From assembly GCF_000018285.1 (NCBI RefSeq), contig NC_009901.1, positions 1,797,001-1,861,000 on the forward strand: a stretch of DNA of 64,000 nt, given 5' to 3'. Origin of the DNA: Shewanella pealeana ATCC 700345 (lineage in GTDB: Bacteria > Pseudomonadota > Gammaproteobacteria > Enterobacterales > Shewanellaceae). Positions within the stretch are counted from its first letter, which is position 1, and each line of letters starts with the position of its first letter. This document shows positions 44,922-53,468 of this stretch, one piece after another. Under the pieces are notes generated by a model. That model was not told the DNA's origin and made no database searches. It saw only the letters and a list, made by a program, of their open reading frames with translations. A program made the position numbers and the translations under genes.

Positions 44922-45734
44922 TTAAGCTAAGGCGTCGATTTCATCTGCTATAAGCTGTTTGATAACCACCCAGTGAGACTCTTGCCAGTTCCCCTCATGG
45001 GGTAACATCGAGAAATGATCTGCATTTGGTATGCTAATTTGCTTTATATCTTGGCTTGTTTGCTCTTTATAGCGCTTGAGCTGAGCAATTTTGACACAAG
45101 TGTCGAGCTCACCATGCACTAATGTTAGGTTAAGGTGCATTGCGGGTAAGTCGCTTGGGTTGCATGCTTGGTAACGCTCAGGAAAATCTTTTGGCGTTCC
45201 TCCCATTAGCCTATGTATTTGCTGAGGCTGTTCAAGATCATCGGCAGCGGTTAAATCTAGTATGCCGCTAATAGAAATAACGTTTCGAATAGCAAGTGCT
45301 TGTGGGCTGAAGAGGGGACTGCTTGGAGATATCTTCGCTCTAGAAGCCGCCCAAGTTGCCAAATGTCCGCCGGCAGAATGCCCGATTAATAGGATCCGGC
45401 TTAAGTCCAAACCCTCCTCAAGGCTAATATGTTGAAGCATGTCTATGCCTGCTGCAATATCCTTAAATGTTGCGGGCCATGGCGCTTTGATATTGTCGCC
45501 TACACTATCCATTCTACGATATTCTAAGTTCCATATTGCGACATTAAAGCCTTGCAAGTAATCAACAATGGCACTGGTAGCATATGTTTCAAGAGTATGA
45601 TTATCCTTCCAATAACCACCATGAATCACGATAACAACAGCTGTTAGTTTCTCTTTATGACTCGGTGTATAAAGGTGGGCAAACTGTTGACTATCGTTGC
45701 CATAATGCACTTTCTTTAGCTGATGCTTATTCAT
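44922..45734 (-). CDS. Alpha/beta hydrolase, candidate sialic acid esterase
   Basis: 270 residues from the ATG at 45734 (an in-frame TTG at 45767 would abut the operator). Alpha/beta hydrolase with oxyanion motif IHGGYWKDN, nucleophile GHSAGGH (serine near residue 123), and the late His in NADHFSML. HGGYW plus GHSAGG is the kynurenine-formamidase/BD-FAE-like subgroup. No signal peptide, so cytoplasmic. The NanR-type operator in front and the place between sialidase and nanR suggest removal of O-acetyl groups from sialic acids, replacing NanS. This is an inference. Confidence 0.8.
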   Translation of the reverse strand: MNKHQLKKVHYGNDSQQFAHLYTPSHKEKLTAVVIVIHGGYWKDNHTLETYATSAIVDYLQGFNVAIWNLEYRRMDSVGDNIKAPWPATFKDIAAGIDMLQHISLEEGLDLSRILLIGHSAGGHLATWAASRAKISPSSPLFSPQALAIRNVISISGILDLTAADDLEQPQQIHRLMGGTPKDFPERYQACNPSDLPAMHLNLTLVHGELDTCVKIAQLKRYKEQTSQDIKQISIPNADHFSMLPHEGNWQESHWVVIKQLIADEIDALA

Positions 45735-45768
45735 AGTCTTGTATTGGTGTGGTTGATAATTGCTCAAC

Positions 45769-45785
45769 GGTATAATAGGTGTACC
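45769..45785. promoter_or_regulatory. NanR-type operator before the esterase gene
   Basis: GGTATAATAGGTGTACC, 35 bp upstream of the esterase ATG and 150 bp upstream of nanR, in the divergent region. Confidence 0.65.
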
Positions 45786-45881
45786 AAAGGATCAATGTTT
45801 AATGAAAGTAAGCCCAAAGTTTACTTTTGCTATCGATGTGGCATCTATTTGGGATAATTTTGTATACATTTATTGCACCAC

Positions 45882-45905
45882 TGGTATGATAGCTAGATAG
45901 GTATA
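45882..45905 (+). promoter_or_regulatory. NanR-type operator at the nanR promoter
   Basis: TGGTATGATAGCTAGATAGG then TATA: two GGTAT(A/G) units in direct orientation, 30 bp before the nanR start, so autoregulation is likely. Confidence 0.65.
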
Positions 45906-45934
45906 AAACTTGTTAGGTGCTAAAGGAACTTCGA

Positions 45935-46639
45935 ATGCCAATTACTATTAAACGTCCTGTTGAACGAAAAAAACTTTCAGAAACCGTTGAAGAAGAATTG
46001 GAACAGATGATACGCCAAGGTGAAATAGCCGAAGGTGAAGCGCTGCCGTCTGAAAGAGAGTTAATGGCGGCATTTGGAGTGGGCAGGCCTTCAATTCGCG
46101 ATGCCTTGTCAGCACTTGCACGCAAAGGCTTAGTTAAAATTAGCAGCGGTGAACGAACTCGTGTGAGTAGACCTTCTCCTGAAACCATTATTTCTGAGCT
46201 ATCAGGAATGTCAAAAGACTTTCTATCGCAGCCTAACGGATTGCAATATTTTGATCAGCTAAGAAGCTTCTTTGAATCGAGCTTAGTGCGCCATGCGGCA
46301 GAGTTTGCAACAAGTGAACAAATTGAAGAGTTAGAAAAAGCGGTCGCATTAAATGGCAAAGCAATAGATAACGAAAGCCAATTTAAAAAAACCGATATCT
46401 ATTTTCACCATGTCATAGCATCTATACCTGGCAACCCCATTTTTTTGGCCATTCACCAAGCGCTAGTTGATTGGGTTATTGATGCTAGACCGGCTAAAAC
46501 CAACGTTAAAGAGTTAAACGCTAAAAGCCATCAAGACCATGTCGATATTTTAGAATGCATTAAAAATCGTGATGTAGAGGGAGCGGATAAAAAGTTAACT
46601 CAACACATACAATATGTATTTGATAAGTATTACGATTAG
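45935..46639 (+). CDS. nanR: GntR/FadR-family regulator NanR
   Basis: 234 residues from the ATG at 45935 (AAAGGA upstream). Winged helix-turn-helix (~10-75: [31 protein letters not shown] in part) and a FadR-type FCD effector domain (~90-225) with the metal/ligand His pattern [12 protein letters not shown] and [10 protein letters not shown]. coli NanR binds GGTATA repeats and is released by N-acetylneuraminate. Very similar repeats occur at most promoters of this block. Confidence 0.9.
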   Translation: MPITIKRPVERKKLSETVEEELEQMIRQGEIAEGEALPSERELMAAFGVGRPSIRDALSALARKGLVKISSGERTRVSRPSPETIISELSGMSKDFLSQPNGLQYFDQLRSFFESSLVRHAAEFATSEQIEELEKAVALNGKAIDNESQFKKTDIYFHHVIASIPGNPIFLAIHQALVDWVIDARPAKTNVKELNAKSHQDHVDILECIKNRDVEGADKKLTQHIQYVFDKYYD

Positions 46640-46730
46640 TAGATAAATATTTTCATGCTCAAGCAGTCTTTTCAGTAAAGGTTGCTTATCTATTTTTGAG
46701 CTTAATTAAAACATGAATTATTCATTCTAA

Positions 46731-46756
46731 GGGCTATCTTACGATAGCCCTTTTTT
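46731..46756 (+). terminator. Terminator after nanR
   Basis: Stem GGGCTAT / ATAGCCC, then T6. Confidence 0.9.
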
Positions 46757-46851
46757 ATTGCGCGCAGTTTGAGCGCTTTTGAAAATCGAAGCATAAGGTT
46801 GCTTTGGTGTTAAATTAATTGTTGTTTTTTGTGGCTCTGCTGTTTTTATGG

Positions 46852-46868
46852 TGGTATAACAGGTATAC
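46852..46868 (+). promoter_or_regulatory. NanR-type operator before the symporter-nanEK-nagB operon
   Basis: TGGTATAACAGGTATAC, the best match in the window to the E. coli NanR target. It covers a possible -10 (TATAAC) and lies 26 bp before the ATG, so NanR would block transcription start. Confidence 0.8.
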
Positions 46869-46893
46869 AGCTAGCCACTAATATTTGAAACAT

Positions 46894-49572
46894 ATGACCA
46901 ACAAACTAATAAAGTTAGCATTCTGTTTGATGTTAATGATGCCGCTATTTGCCGTCGCTGAAACGTTTGTCAGCTGGCAAAAGGTTGAGACGGAGCTCTC
47001 TGGACCATTTCGTTTAGGTGCTGGTGCGTTCATAGCTGAGCAAGGTGAGCATGTCATTATCTCCTCAGGGCTGGAATTTGAGCCGTTCACTCAATCGTTA
47101 ATTCAAGAGCAACCATTAATCGTTGAAAACATGCTGCTAACCGCTAAGCAACCTCAGCTTGTTTATATTGTTACCCCCTATAGTGCAGTGGTATCGACTT
47201 CTTTATCGGCTAACGATGGCAATAGAGCCTATGCTGCTACAGCTCCTTTTGCCGGGGGAACACTTGTTATTGGTGGCATTAATGCGCAGCAAGCATCGAA
47301 TCGAGTCAATTTACTTGTATGGCAACAGAGCGCTTCTGTATTAGAGAGCTTTTTATTACCGCCACTCCCCGTCGCCGCAAAATCGCCATCAGCTGTCATT
47401 GTCGAAAACACTGTGTATGTATTAACGGGGAAGGATGCAAATAACCAGTTTTTCGCTTTGGATTTGAGCGCGTTAACAGCAGATAAAAACTTGCTTTCAA
47501 ACAATCAATTTGATTTTGAACGCTTCGCAGCCAAGAGTGCTTGGCGCGCTTTACCGGCATTACCAATTGAAAGTACCAGTTATCAAAATGGTGTGCAGTT
47601 AGCGGTTCAAAATGATGGCAGTGGTGAAAAAATATATGCGATAGGGGGCTATCGTCTATTAAACCAAGAGCCGAATTCAAGTCATATACCTTTGCCCTTA
47701 ACGGCTTTTTGGAAGTTTAATCCAGCCATTGAAACTCTCGCTAATCAATGGCAAAAACTCGGCGATATTTCAGAGACGAATAATGACTTTAATCAGCAAG
47801 TAAATAGCCTAGCGACATTCGGCCATTCACACATACTGGCCTTTACCGATAAGGGCGATACTCTATCATTTAATGCGATAACTAATGGTTGGACGCAATA
47901 TTTAACGGCGAATGACAATCGCAATACTCCAGCAGGTTTTAGTGGCGGGATCACTGACAGCACCATGACTGCAAACGGTTATTTCTATGCACTAAGTCCT
48001 AGTCTTGATAACCGCTCTGCATCTACATTATGGCAAGCCTCATTAAAGCGACCTGCTAAGGATTTTGGTTGGATCAACATGACGGTCCTAGTGACATATT
48101 TAGTATTTGTCGTTTTGGTTGGCTTGTTCTTCGTCTTCAAAAATAGAACCACTAATGATTATTTTCGTGGTGGTCAATCGATTCCTTGGTGGGCCGCAGC
48201 CTGTTCAATTTATGCCACCATGCTGAGTTCGTTGACTTACGTTGCGTTACCCGCAGTGGTTTTTCAGAGCAACTGGTTATTGTTATTGGGGATCTGGATG
48301 ATTATTGCTGTCGCCCCTATTGCTATTTATGTTGCTATGCCGTTTTTCCGTCAAATTGATGCAACGAGCGCCTACGAATACCTTTCAAAACGCTTCAACA
48401 TGAGCGTCAGATTATTTGCGAGTGGTTTATTTACGCTATTCCATGTTGGACGAATGGGCATTGTTATGGCACTTACTGCGTTAGCTTTGTCAGCCGTTAC
48501 GCCGTTATCTCCGAGTGAGAGCGTATTGATAATGGGAGTTCTTTGTCTCATCTATTGCACTATGGGCGGGATTGAAGCGGTGATTTGGACTGATACCTTA
48601 CAAACCATAGTGTTACTTATTGGCGCCGTGCTGTGCTTTATTATCATCATTGCAGGGTTAGACGGAGGTATGGCTGAGTTTATTAGTATTGGCCTTACGG
48701 ATAATAAATTTACCATGGTGGATGTTGATTTTAGCCTAGATAGCATAACGACTTTGTCTATTTGGGTCGTTGTCATTGGTGGTATTGGCCAGAATCTATC
48801 AAGTTATACGGCAGATCAAGCCGTAGTGCAGCGTTACATGGTGACTAAGAACCCGAAAGAAGCCAGCCGTTCTATCTGGGCAAATGCCATTATTGCCGCG
48901 CCTGCAGCGCTATTGTTTTTCTGTATTGGTACTGGGCTGTATGCGTTTTACCAAACCCACCCTGAGAAGTTAGATCCTACGATTCAAATAGATCAAATAT
49001 TCCCAACCTTTATTGCAACAGAGCTGCCCGTGGGGCTAGCAGGCTTAATTGTGGCCGGGATATTCGCCGCCGCACAATCTACCGTGTCAACTAGCATGAA
49101 CTCCATTGCCACGACTCTTGTGACTGACTTTATACGCCCCTTTAATTTGGTAAAAACAGAGCAAGGCTATATGAGCGCCGCACGTTGGCTGACGTTTATT
49201 ATGGGCGTATTGGGAACCTTAGCGGGCCTTATCTTTATTGACCCTGAAATTCGCTCCTTAATGGAGGCGTATTTTAAGGTAATAGGCATGTTTATGGGAG
49301 CGTTAGGAGGTTTATTTGTGCTGGGAGCATTGACTAAAAAAGCCAATTCATTTGGCGCGATAGTCGGAATTTTAGCTGGCGTTGCAACCATGGTTTCAGC
49401 TTGGCAGTTGGGATGGGCAAATGGTTACTTGTACGCCACGATAGGAATCGTGTCTTGTTTAGTGTTTGGCTACCTTGCCAGCTTACTGACACAAAACACG
49501 AAAGCAGCGAATAAAGACTTAACTGGGTTAACACTTTACACAATGGACTCAGTCGCCATCAAACCATCGTAA
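46894..49572 (+). CDS. Sialic acid Na+/solute symporter fused to a periplasmic mutarotase domain
   Basis: 892 residues from the ATG at 46894. Signal-like segment (FCLMLMMPLFAVAE), an N-terminal kelch/mutarotase-type domain (~25-385; YAATAPFAGGTLVIGGINAQ, VYVLTGKDA, IYAIGGYRL), then ~13 membrane helices of the SSS family from ~395. The latter carries the N-terminal SSS signature DYFRGGQSIPWWAAACSIYA and sites such as QSTVSTSMNSIATTL for sodium. The fusion places the mutarotase at the periplasmic mouth of the transporter. First gene of an operon with nanE, nanK and nagB. Sialic acid as substrate follows from context. Confidence 0.9.
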   Translation: MTNKLIKLAFCLMLMMPLFAVAETFVSWQKVETELSGPFRLGAGAFIAEQGEHVIISSGLEFEPFTQSLIQEQPLIVENMLLTAKQPQLVYIVTPYSAVVSTSLSANDGNRAYAATAPFAGGTLVIGGINAQQASNRVNLLVWQQSASVLESFLLPPLPVAAKSPSAVIVENTVYVLTGKDANNQFFALDLSALTADKNLLSNNQFDFERFAAKSAWRALPALPIESTSYQNGVQLAVQNDGSGEKIYAIGGYRLLNQEPNSSHIPLPLTAFWKFNPAIETLANQWQKLGDISETNNDFNQQVNSLATFGHSHILAFTDKGDTLSFNAITNGWTQYLTANDNRNTPAGFSGGITDSTMTANGYFYALSPSLDNRSASTLWQASLKRPAKDFGWINMTVLVTYLVFVVLVGLFFVFKNRTTNDYFRGGQSIPWWAAACSIYATMLSSLTYVALPAVVFQSNWLLLLGIWMIIAVAPIAIYVAMPFFRQIDATSAYEYLSKRFNMSVRLFASGLFTLFHVGRMGIVMALTALALSAVTPLSPSESVLIMGVLCLIYCTMGGIEAVIWTDTLQTIVLLIGAVLCFIIIIAGLDGGMAEFISIGLTDNKFTMVDVDFSLDSITTLSIWVVVIGGIGQNLSSYTADQAVVQRYMVTKNPKEASRSIWANAIIAAPAALLFFCIGTGLYAFYQTHPEKLDPTIQIDQIFPTFIATELPVGLAGLIVAGIFAAAQSTVSTSMNSIATTLVTDFIRPFNLVKTEQGYMSAARWLTFIMGVLGTLAGLIFIDPEIRSLMEAYFKVIGMFMGALGGLFVLGALTKKANSFGAIVGILAGVATMVSAWQLGWANGYLYATIGIVSCLVFGYLASLLTQNTKAANKDLTGLTLYTMDSVAIKPS

Positions 49573-49595
49573 ACATCAGGCTTTAACAAGGGGAT

Positions 49596-50351
49596 ATGTC
49601 AGTGGTAAATAGAGAGTTAGAAAAGCAATTATTATTGTCGTTGAAGCACTCTTTGATTGTTTCTTGTCAGCCAGTAGATGATGGTCCTATGGACAAGGTC
49701 GAACACGTTGTGGCGATGGCGTTGGCTGCCGTGAATGGTGGAGCCAAAGGGCTAAGAATCGAAGGTGTCGAGAATGTACGGGCGGTGGCCAAGGTAAGCC
49801 CTGTGCCAATTGTCGGTATTATAAAAAGAGATTTAGCTGATAGCGCTGTGCGTATCACGCCATATGTTGATGATGTCAATGCGCTAGCAAAGGCTGGAGC
49901 AAGTATTATTGCATTTGATGGAACAGACAGGAGGCGTCCTGCATCAATGTTACAGCTATTAGATGCAATCCACATGTCAGGTTGTGTTGCTATGGCAGAT
50001 TGTGCTGACTATGAGGTTGGCTTAATGCTGGCTCAACATGGCTGCACTTTTATTGGCAGTACATTGTCTGGTTACACAGATAACTCAGCCCCTCCTTTTG
50101 AGCCTGATTATAACTTGGTGAGCCGCTGGGTAAGTCAGGGGCTGAATGTGATTGCAGAAGGGCGTTATAACTCACCTGAGCGGGCTGCATATGCCATAGG
50201 GCTTGGTGCGTTTTCAGTTACTGTTGGATCCGCAATCACGCGTGTGGAACACATTACTCAGTGGTTTGTCGCTGGTGTTGAAGCCGGTGGTAATACTAGT
50301 ACCGTCGAGAATGAAAATGCCCAAGATGGTATAGGAGCCTTGGCTACATGA
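49596..50351 (+). CDS. nanE: N-acetylmannosamine-6-phosphate 2-epimerase NanE
   Basis: 251 residues, TIM barrel. Converts ManNAc-6-P to GlcNAc-6-P. Motifs: SCQPVDDGPMD near the N-terminus, GAKGLRIEGV, PIVGIIKRD with the catalytic Lys region, IAFDGTDRRRP, and phosphate-binding AEGRYNSPERA / FSVTVGSAITR. AAGGGG precedes the ATG. Its stop overlaps the nanK start (ATGA). Confidence 0.94.
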   Translation: MSVVNRELEKQLLLSLKHSLIVSCQPVDDGPMDKVEHVVAMALAAVNGGAKGLRIEGVENVRAVAKVSPVPIVGIIKRDLADSAVRITPYVDDVNALAKAGASIIAFDGTDRRRPASMLQLLDAIHMSGCVAMADCADYEVGLMLAQHGCTFIGSTLSGYTDNSAPPFEPDYNLVSRWVSQGLNVIAEGRYNSPERAAYAIGLGAFSVTVGSAITRVEHITQWFVAGVEAGGNTSTVENENAQDGIGALAT

Positions 50352-51220
50352 TTATCACAATTGATGTTGGCGGCACCAAGATATCGGCTGCGTTAATCAA
50401 GGGGACTAAAGTCATTAAGGTTAGGAAAGTTGATTCAATTATCCATCAAGACTTAGCTAACCTTGCAAGTTACCTTGTTAACTTATGTGAAGGTTGGGCA
50501 GAGCAGGCGTTTACGGTTGCGGTAGCCTGTACTGGGCTTGTGGGAGCAGAGCGAGTTAACTTTTTATCTGCAAACGATTCGCTACCGCTAAAGCAGCAAC
50601 TTGAAATAGGCTTTGGTTTACCTGTTGTTATGTTAAACGATGCTGCCGCTGCAGCCTGGGCTGAATATACCTTAAGGCTTGATAGAACAGACAATACTTT
50701 GGCCTACATTACCGTTTCAACCGGTGTGGGTGGTGGCATTGTTCAAAATGGCAAGTTAGTGATGGCCGATGATGGGTTTTGTGCGCACATTGGGCATATG
50801 TCAGTTAGTCGGCCAGACTTGCCTGTAATTGAGTGTCATTGTGGCAGGTTTAACTGTGTAGAGGCCCTATCTTCAGGGACGGCTATCGCTAATCAAGCGT
50901 CAAGTATTTTAAATAAAGGTGTTAGCTGCAAAACCGTTTTTAATGAGCATTTATCCCATCCAGAAATAGCCCTGTTACTAGAGCAGGCAACTGATAGCAT
51001 TGTTGAGCTTATCGCTAACATTAGAGCCTTAACAGGAACACGAGTCGTGGTGTTAGGCGGCAGTGTCGGCTCTACAAACTTATTCCAAGAGCGAATAAAA
51101 ACCAAATTAAAGGCACTTCCTAAAATCTACCACGTCGAACTCCTTGCCCCTGTCTCTGGAGAGCATGCCGACCTTATTGGCGCAGCTTTGTACGCCGGTT
51201 CGGTAATCGGTTGTGATTAA
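50348..51220 (+). CDS. nanK: N-acetylmannosamine kinase NanK (ROK family)
   Basis: 290 residues. ROK kinase with phosphate loop DVGGTKISAALI, catalytic-base region LNDAAAAAWAEY, STGVGGGIVQNG and the ROK zinc site with CHCGRFNCVEALSSG. Phosphorylates ManNAc from NanA. Starts within the end of nanE. Its last codons are part of a 35-bp tandem repeat (51213-51316). Confidence 0.93.
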   Translation: MIITIDVGGTKISAALIKGTKVIKVRKVDSIIHQDLANLASYLVNLCEGWAEQAFTVAVACTGLVGAERVNFLSANDSLPLKQQLEIGFGLPVVMLNDAAAAAWAEYTLRLDRTDNTLAYITVSTGVGGGIVQNGKLVMADDGFCAHIGHMSVSRPDLPVIECHCGRFNCVEALSSGTAIANQASSILNKGVSCKTVFNEHLSHPEIALLLEQATDSIVELIANIRALTGTRVVVLGGSVGSTNLFQERIKTKLKALPKIYHVELLAPVSGEHADLIGAALYAGSVIGCD

Positions 51221-51316
51221 TAGATGCCAGTGTTTTACCTTGATATTGTGATTAATAGATGCCGGTGTTTTACCTTGATATTGTGATTAATGATGCCTGT
51301 GTTTTACCTTGATATT
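51213..51316 (+). repeat. Three 35-bp tandem repeats between nanK and nagB
   Basis: Units 51213-51247, 51248-51282 and 51283-51316 begin GTGATTAATAGATGCC and end TTTTACCTTGATATT; the third lacks one base. The first contains the nanK stop. They lengthen the gap before nagB and bring extra TAA/TAG codons and ATGs. Confidence 0.92.
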
Positions 51317-51325
51317 GGAATTGAT

Positions 51326-52132
51326 ATGCAAGTAATTATTTTAGATACCCCAGAGCAAGTTGCCGAAAAGTCAGCGCAATGGGTAACAGAAGTCATTAAA
51401 CAAAAGCCAGCGGCTGTTTTGGGTTTAGCAACCGGAAGCACGCCAATTAGTCTATATGAGCTGCTGGTGGAGCAATACCGACATGGCGACTTAAGCTTTG
51501 CCGATATCACTACATTTAATCTTGATGAGTACCACAATATTGCGGCTGATAATCCTCAAAGTTACCGTAGTTTTATGCAAAAGCAATTATTTGATCATGT
51601 TGATATTGCGCCTAGTCGGACGTATTTACCTACATGTAGCTCAGAGCAAAATCCTCGCCTCCAAGGCGAAGCGTATGAGCAAAAGATAAAAGATAAAGGT
51701 GGAATCGATCTGCAAATATTGGGTATAGGTGCAAATGGTCATATAGGTTTTAACGAGCCAACATCGAGTCTGTCATCACGCACCAGAATAAAAACCTTAA
51801 CCAAGCAAACGTTAACAGATAACAGCCGTTTATTTGGTCAAGGTGAATTTCAACCAACAATGGCTATGACTATGGGGATTGCCACTATTTTAGAAGCTAG
51901 TTATGTGTTGTTAATGGCAACGGGGGAAAATAAAGCGTCGGCAGTGAAGCAAATGGTCACCGGACCATTAAATGCCATGTGTCCCGCATCAGCGCTACAG
52001 TTACATCAGCATGCGGTTATTCTTATCGATAAGGCCGCCGCTAGCGAGCTAACTGAACAAGATTACTTTTTGTGGGCCGATAAAGAGCAGCAAAAAGTGA
52101 CTGATAGTCACGGACTATTAACAATGTGCTAG
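51326..52132 (+). CDS. nagB: Glucosamine-6-phosphate deaminase NagB
   Basis: 268 residues (E. coli 266) from the ATG at 51326, which matches the usual MxVIIL start; open frame upstream lies in the tandem repeat. Converts GlcN-6-P to Fru-6-P and ammonia. Motifs LATGSTPISLY, FNLDEYHNI (catalytic Asp), LGIGANGHIGFNEP with catalytic His, and ATGENKASAV. Last gene of the operon. Confidence 0.95.
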   Translation: MQVIILDTPEQVAEKSAQWVTEVIKQKPAAVLGLATGSTPISLYELLVEQYRHGDLSFADITTFNLDEYHNIAADNPQSYRSFMQKQLFDHVDIAPSRTYLPTCSSEQNPRLQGEAYEQKIKDKGGIDLQILGIGANGHIGFNEPTSSLSSRTRIKTLTKQTLTDNSRLFGQGEFQPTMAMTMGIATILEASYVLLMATGENKASAVKQMVTGPLNAMCPASALQLHQHAVILIDKAAASELTEQDYFLWADKEQQKVTDSHGLLTMC

Positions 52133-52167
52133 CCTGTGTGCGGCAGTTAATTTGAGTGCTTCTTTAT

Positions 52168-52196
52168 AAAGCCATATTGTTTAATATGGCTTTTTT
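52168..52196 (+). terminator. Terminator after nagB
   Basis: Stem AAAGCCATATT / AATATGGCTTT and T-run. Confidence 0.9.
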
Positions 52197-52292
52197 ATTG
52201 CCACAGAATAAGAATAATCAATCGAAAGCGAGTCAACTCTATGAGTTTAAAGAGGGGGGATAAATCAATTTTAAATTGAGTCGGTATAGATA

Positions 52293-52324
52293 AAGAAAAA
52301 CCATCATCAAGATGATGATGGTTT
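52293..52324 (-). terminator. Probable terminator after nanA
   Basis: Arms AAACCATCATC / GATGATGGTTT with a T-rich tail on the minus strand, 220 bp beyond nanA. The 52197-52544 region otherwise shows no gene. Confidence 0.7.
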
Positions 52325-52544
52325 GATATATAGTGCATTAAATGCGACCTCACTATAAAACACTTAAAATATCGGCAAAATATTGGTGTTTTGCTATATA
52401 TCGAAAGTCTAAGGAAATCTAGGTGTTAACGAGTTCGGCTTACTATTACTTATTGGGTTGGCCAAATGGGTGGTTAAAGCTACCAACTTGGCCTTTAAAC
52501 ATAAATATAAGTAAGAAATAAGCGATAGCATCAGCATCATGGTG

Positions 52545-53450
52545 TTATGAAGCTGTATGCTCCATAAAGCCGGCGGCTTTCATTTTCACTATGACATCTT
52601 CTTTTTCTTGTGGTGATAGGGCTCGAATTGGCATACGAGGATCGCCAACATCAATCCCATGCAGTTGCATCGCCGCTTTCCCCGCCGCGACTCCGCCATA
52701 TTGCACAAGAGGTCGAATAAGGCCAATAACTTTATTCATTAAGCGAGTGACAGTTTGTTGCTCTCCTTTGTTAAACGCATCAATTATGTCCAAATACAGC
52801 GAGGCTGCGTAATTATAGGTACTACCAACAGCGCCGATAGCGCCTACTGCGAGCCCGCCTGGCAGTGACTCATCGACACCAAATGGAATATCGAATTTAC
52901 CATTGGCTACTCGCTTACAGCGCTGAAACTCATATAAATCGACATGGTTAAATTTTATACCTGCAAGGTTATCGATGACTTTATCTGCTTTGATAAGAAA
53001 CTGTTCCATATCAAACATGACATTCGACATTCCTGAGTGGTAGTAATAAAAAGCTTTACTTGGCGCCGCGGCCGCGACGGTTGCGCAGTATTTGACAAGG
53101 CAATCGACTGAACTGGGTTTAAAAAAGCAAGGTGCAATAACGGATGTTGCAAATACATCAAGAGTATCGGCGTGCTTAGTTAGTTCTAGCGTGTCAACAA
53201 TTGATAGAGCGCCAGTATGAACTGTAATACTTAGTTTACCTTGTGCGGCCTTAACCCAGCGCTCTGCCACCGCTTTTCGCTCATTGACGGAGCAATTGAG
53301 GCCTTCGCCTGTTGTGCCGCAAATATAAACACCTTTAACATTTTGTTTGATGAGCAGTGCGGCAATTTGATCGATAACAGGCAGATTAACATCACCATTA
53401 ATATCAAATGGAGTATGTGGTGCTGCGATTAACCCAGTTAGTTTTTGCAT
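52545..53450 (-). CDS. nanA: N-acetylneuraminate lyase NanA
   Basis: 301 residues, DHDPS/NAL-type TIM barrel. Splits Neu5Ac into ManNAc and pyruvate. Motifs: GTTGEGLNCSVNERK (about 45-59), YYYHSGMSNVMF with catalytic Tyr, Schiff-base Lys in GIKFNHVDLYEF (near 167), and GVDESLPGGLAVGAIGAVGSTYN in part. The GTTGEG-ERK pattern and length fit NanA over dihydrodipicolinate synthase. 18 bp after nagA, same strand. Confidence 0.92.
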   Translation of the reverse strand: MQKLTGLIAAPHTPFDINGDVNLPVIDQIAALLIKQNVKGVYICGTTGEGLNCSVNERKAVAERWVKAAQGKLSITVHTGALSIVDTLELTKHADTLDVFATSVIAPCFFKPSSVDCLVKYCATVAAAAPSKAFYYYHSGMSNVMFDMEQFLIKADKVIDNLAGIKFNHVDLYEFQRCKRVANGKFDIPFGVDESLPGGLAVGAIGAVGSTYNYAASLYLDIIDAFNKGEQQTVTRLMNKVIGLIRPLVQYGGVAAGKAAMQLHGIDVGDPRMPIRALSPQEKEDVIVKMKAAGFMEHTAS

Positions 53451-53468
53451 GGTAATCCTTTATTTAAA

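Noticed and set aside
45735..45767. TTG at 45767 as start of the esterase
   Set aside because: It would leave no leader between the NanR-type operator and the start codon and has no ribosome-binding site; the ATG at 45734 fits better, though neither has a strong site.
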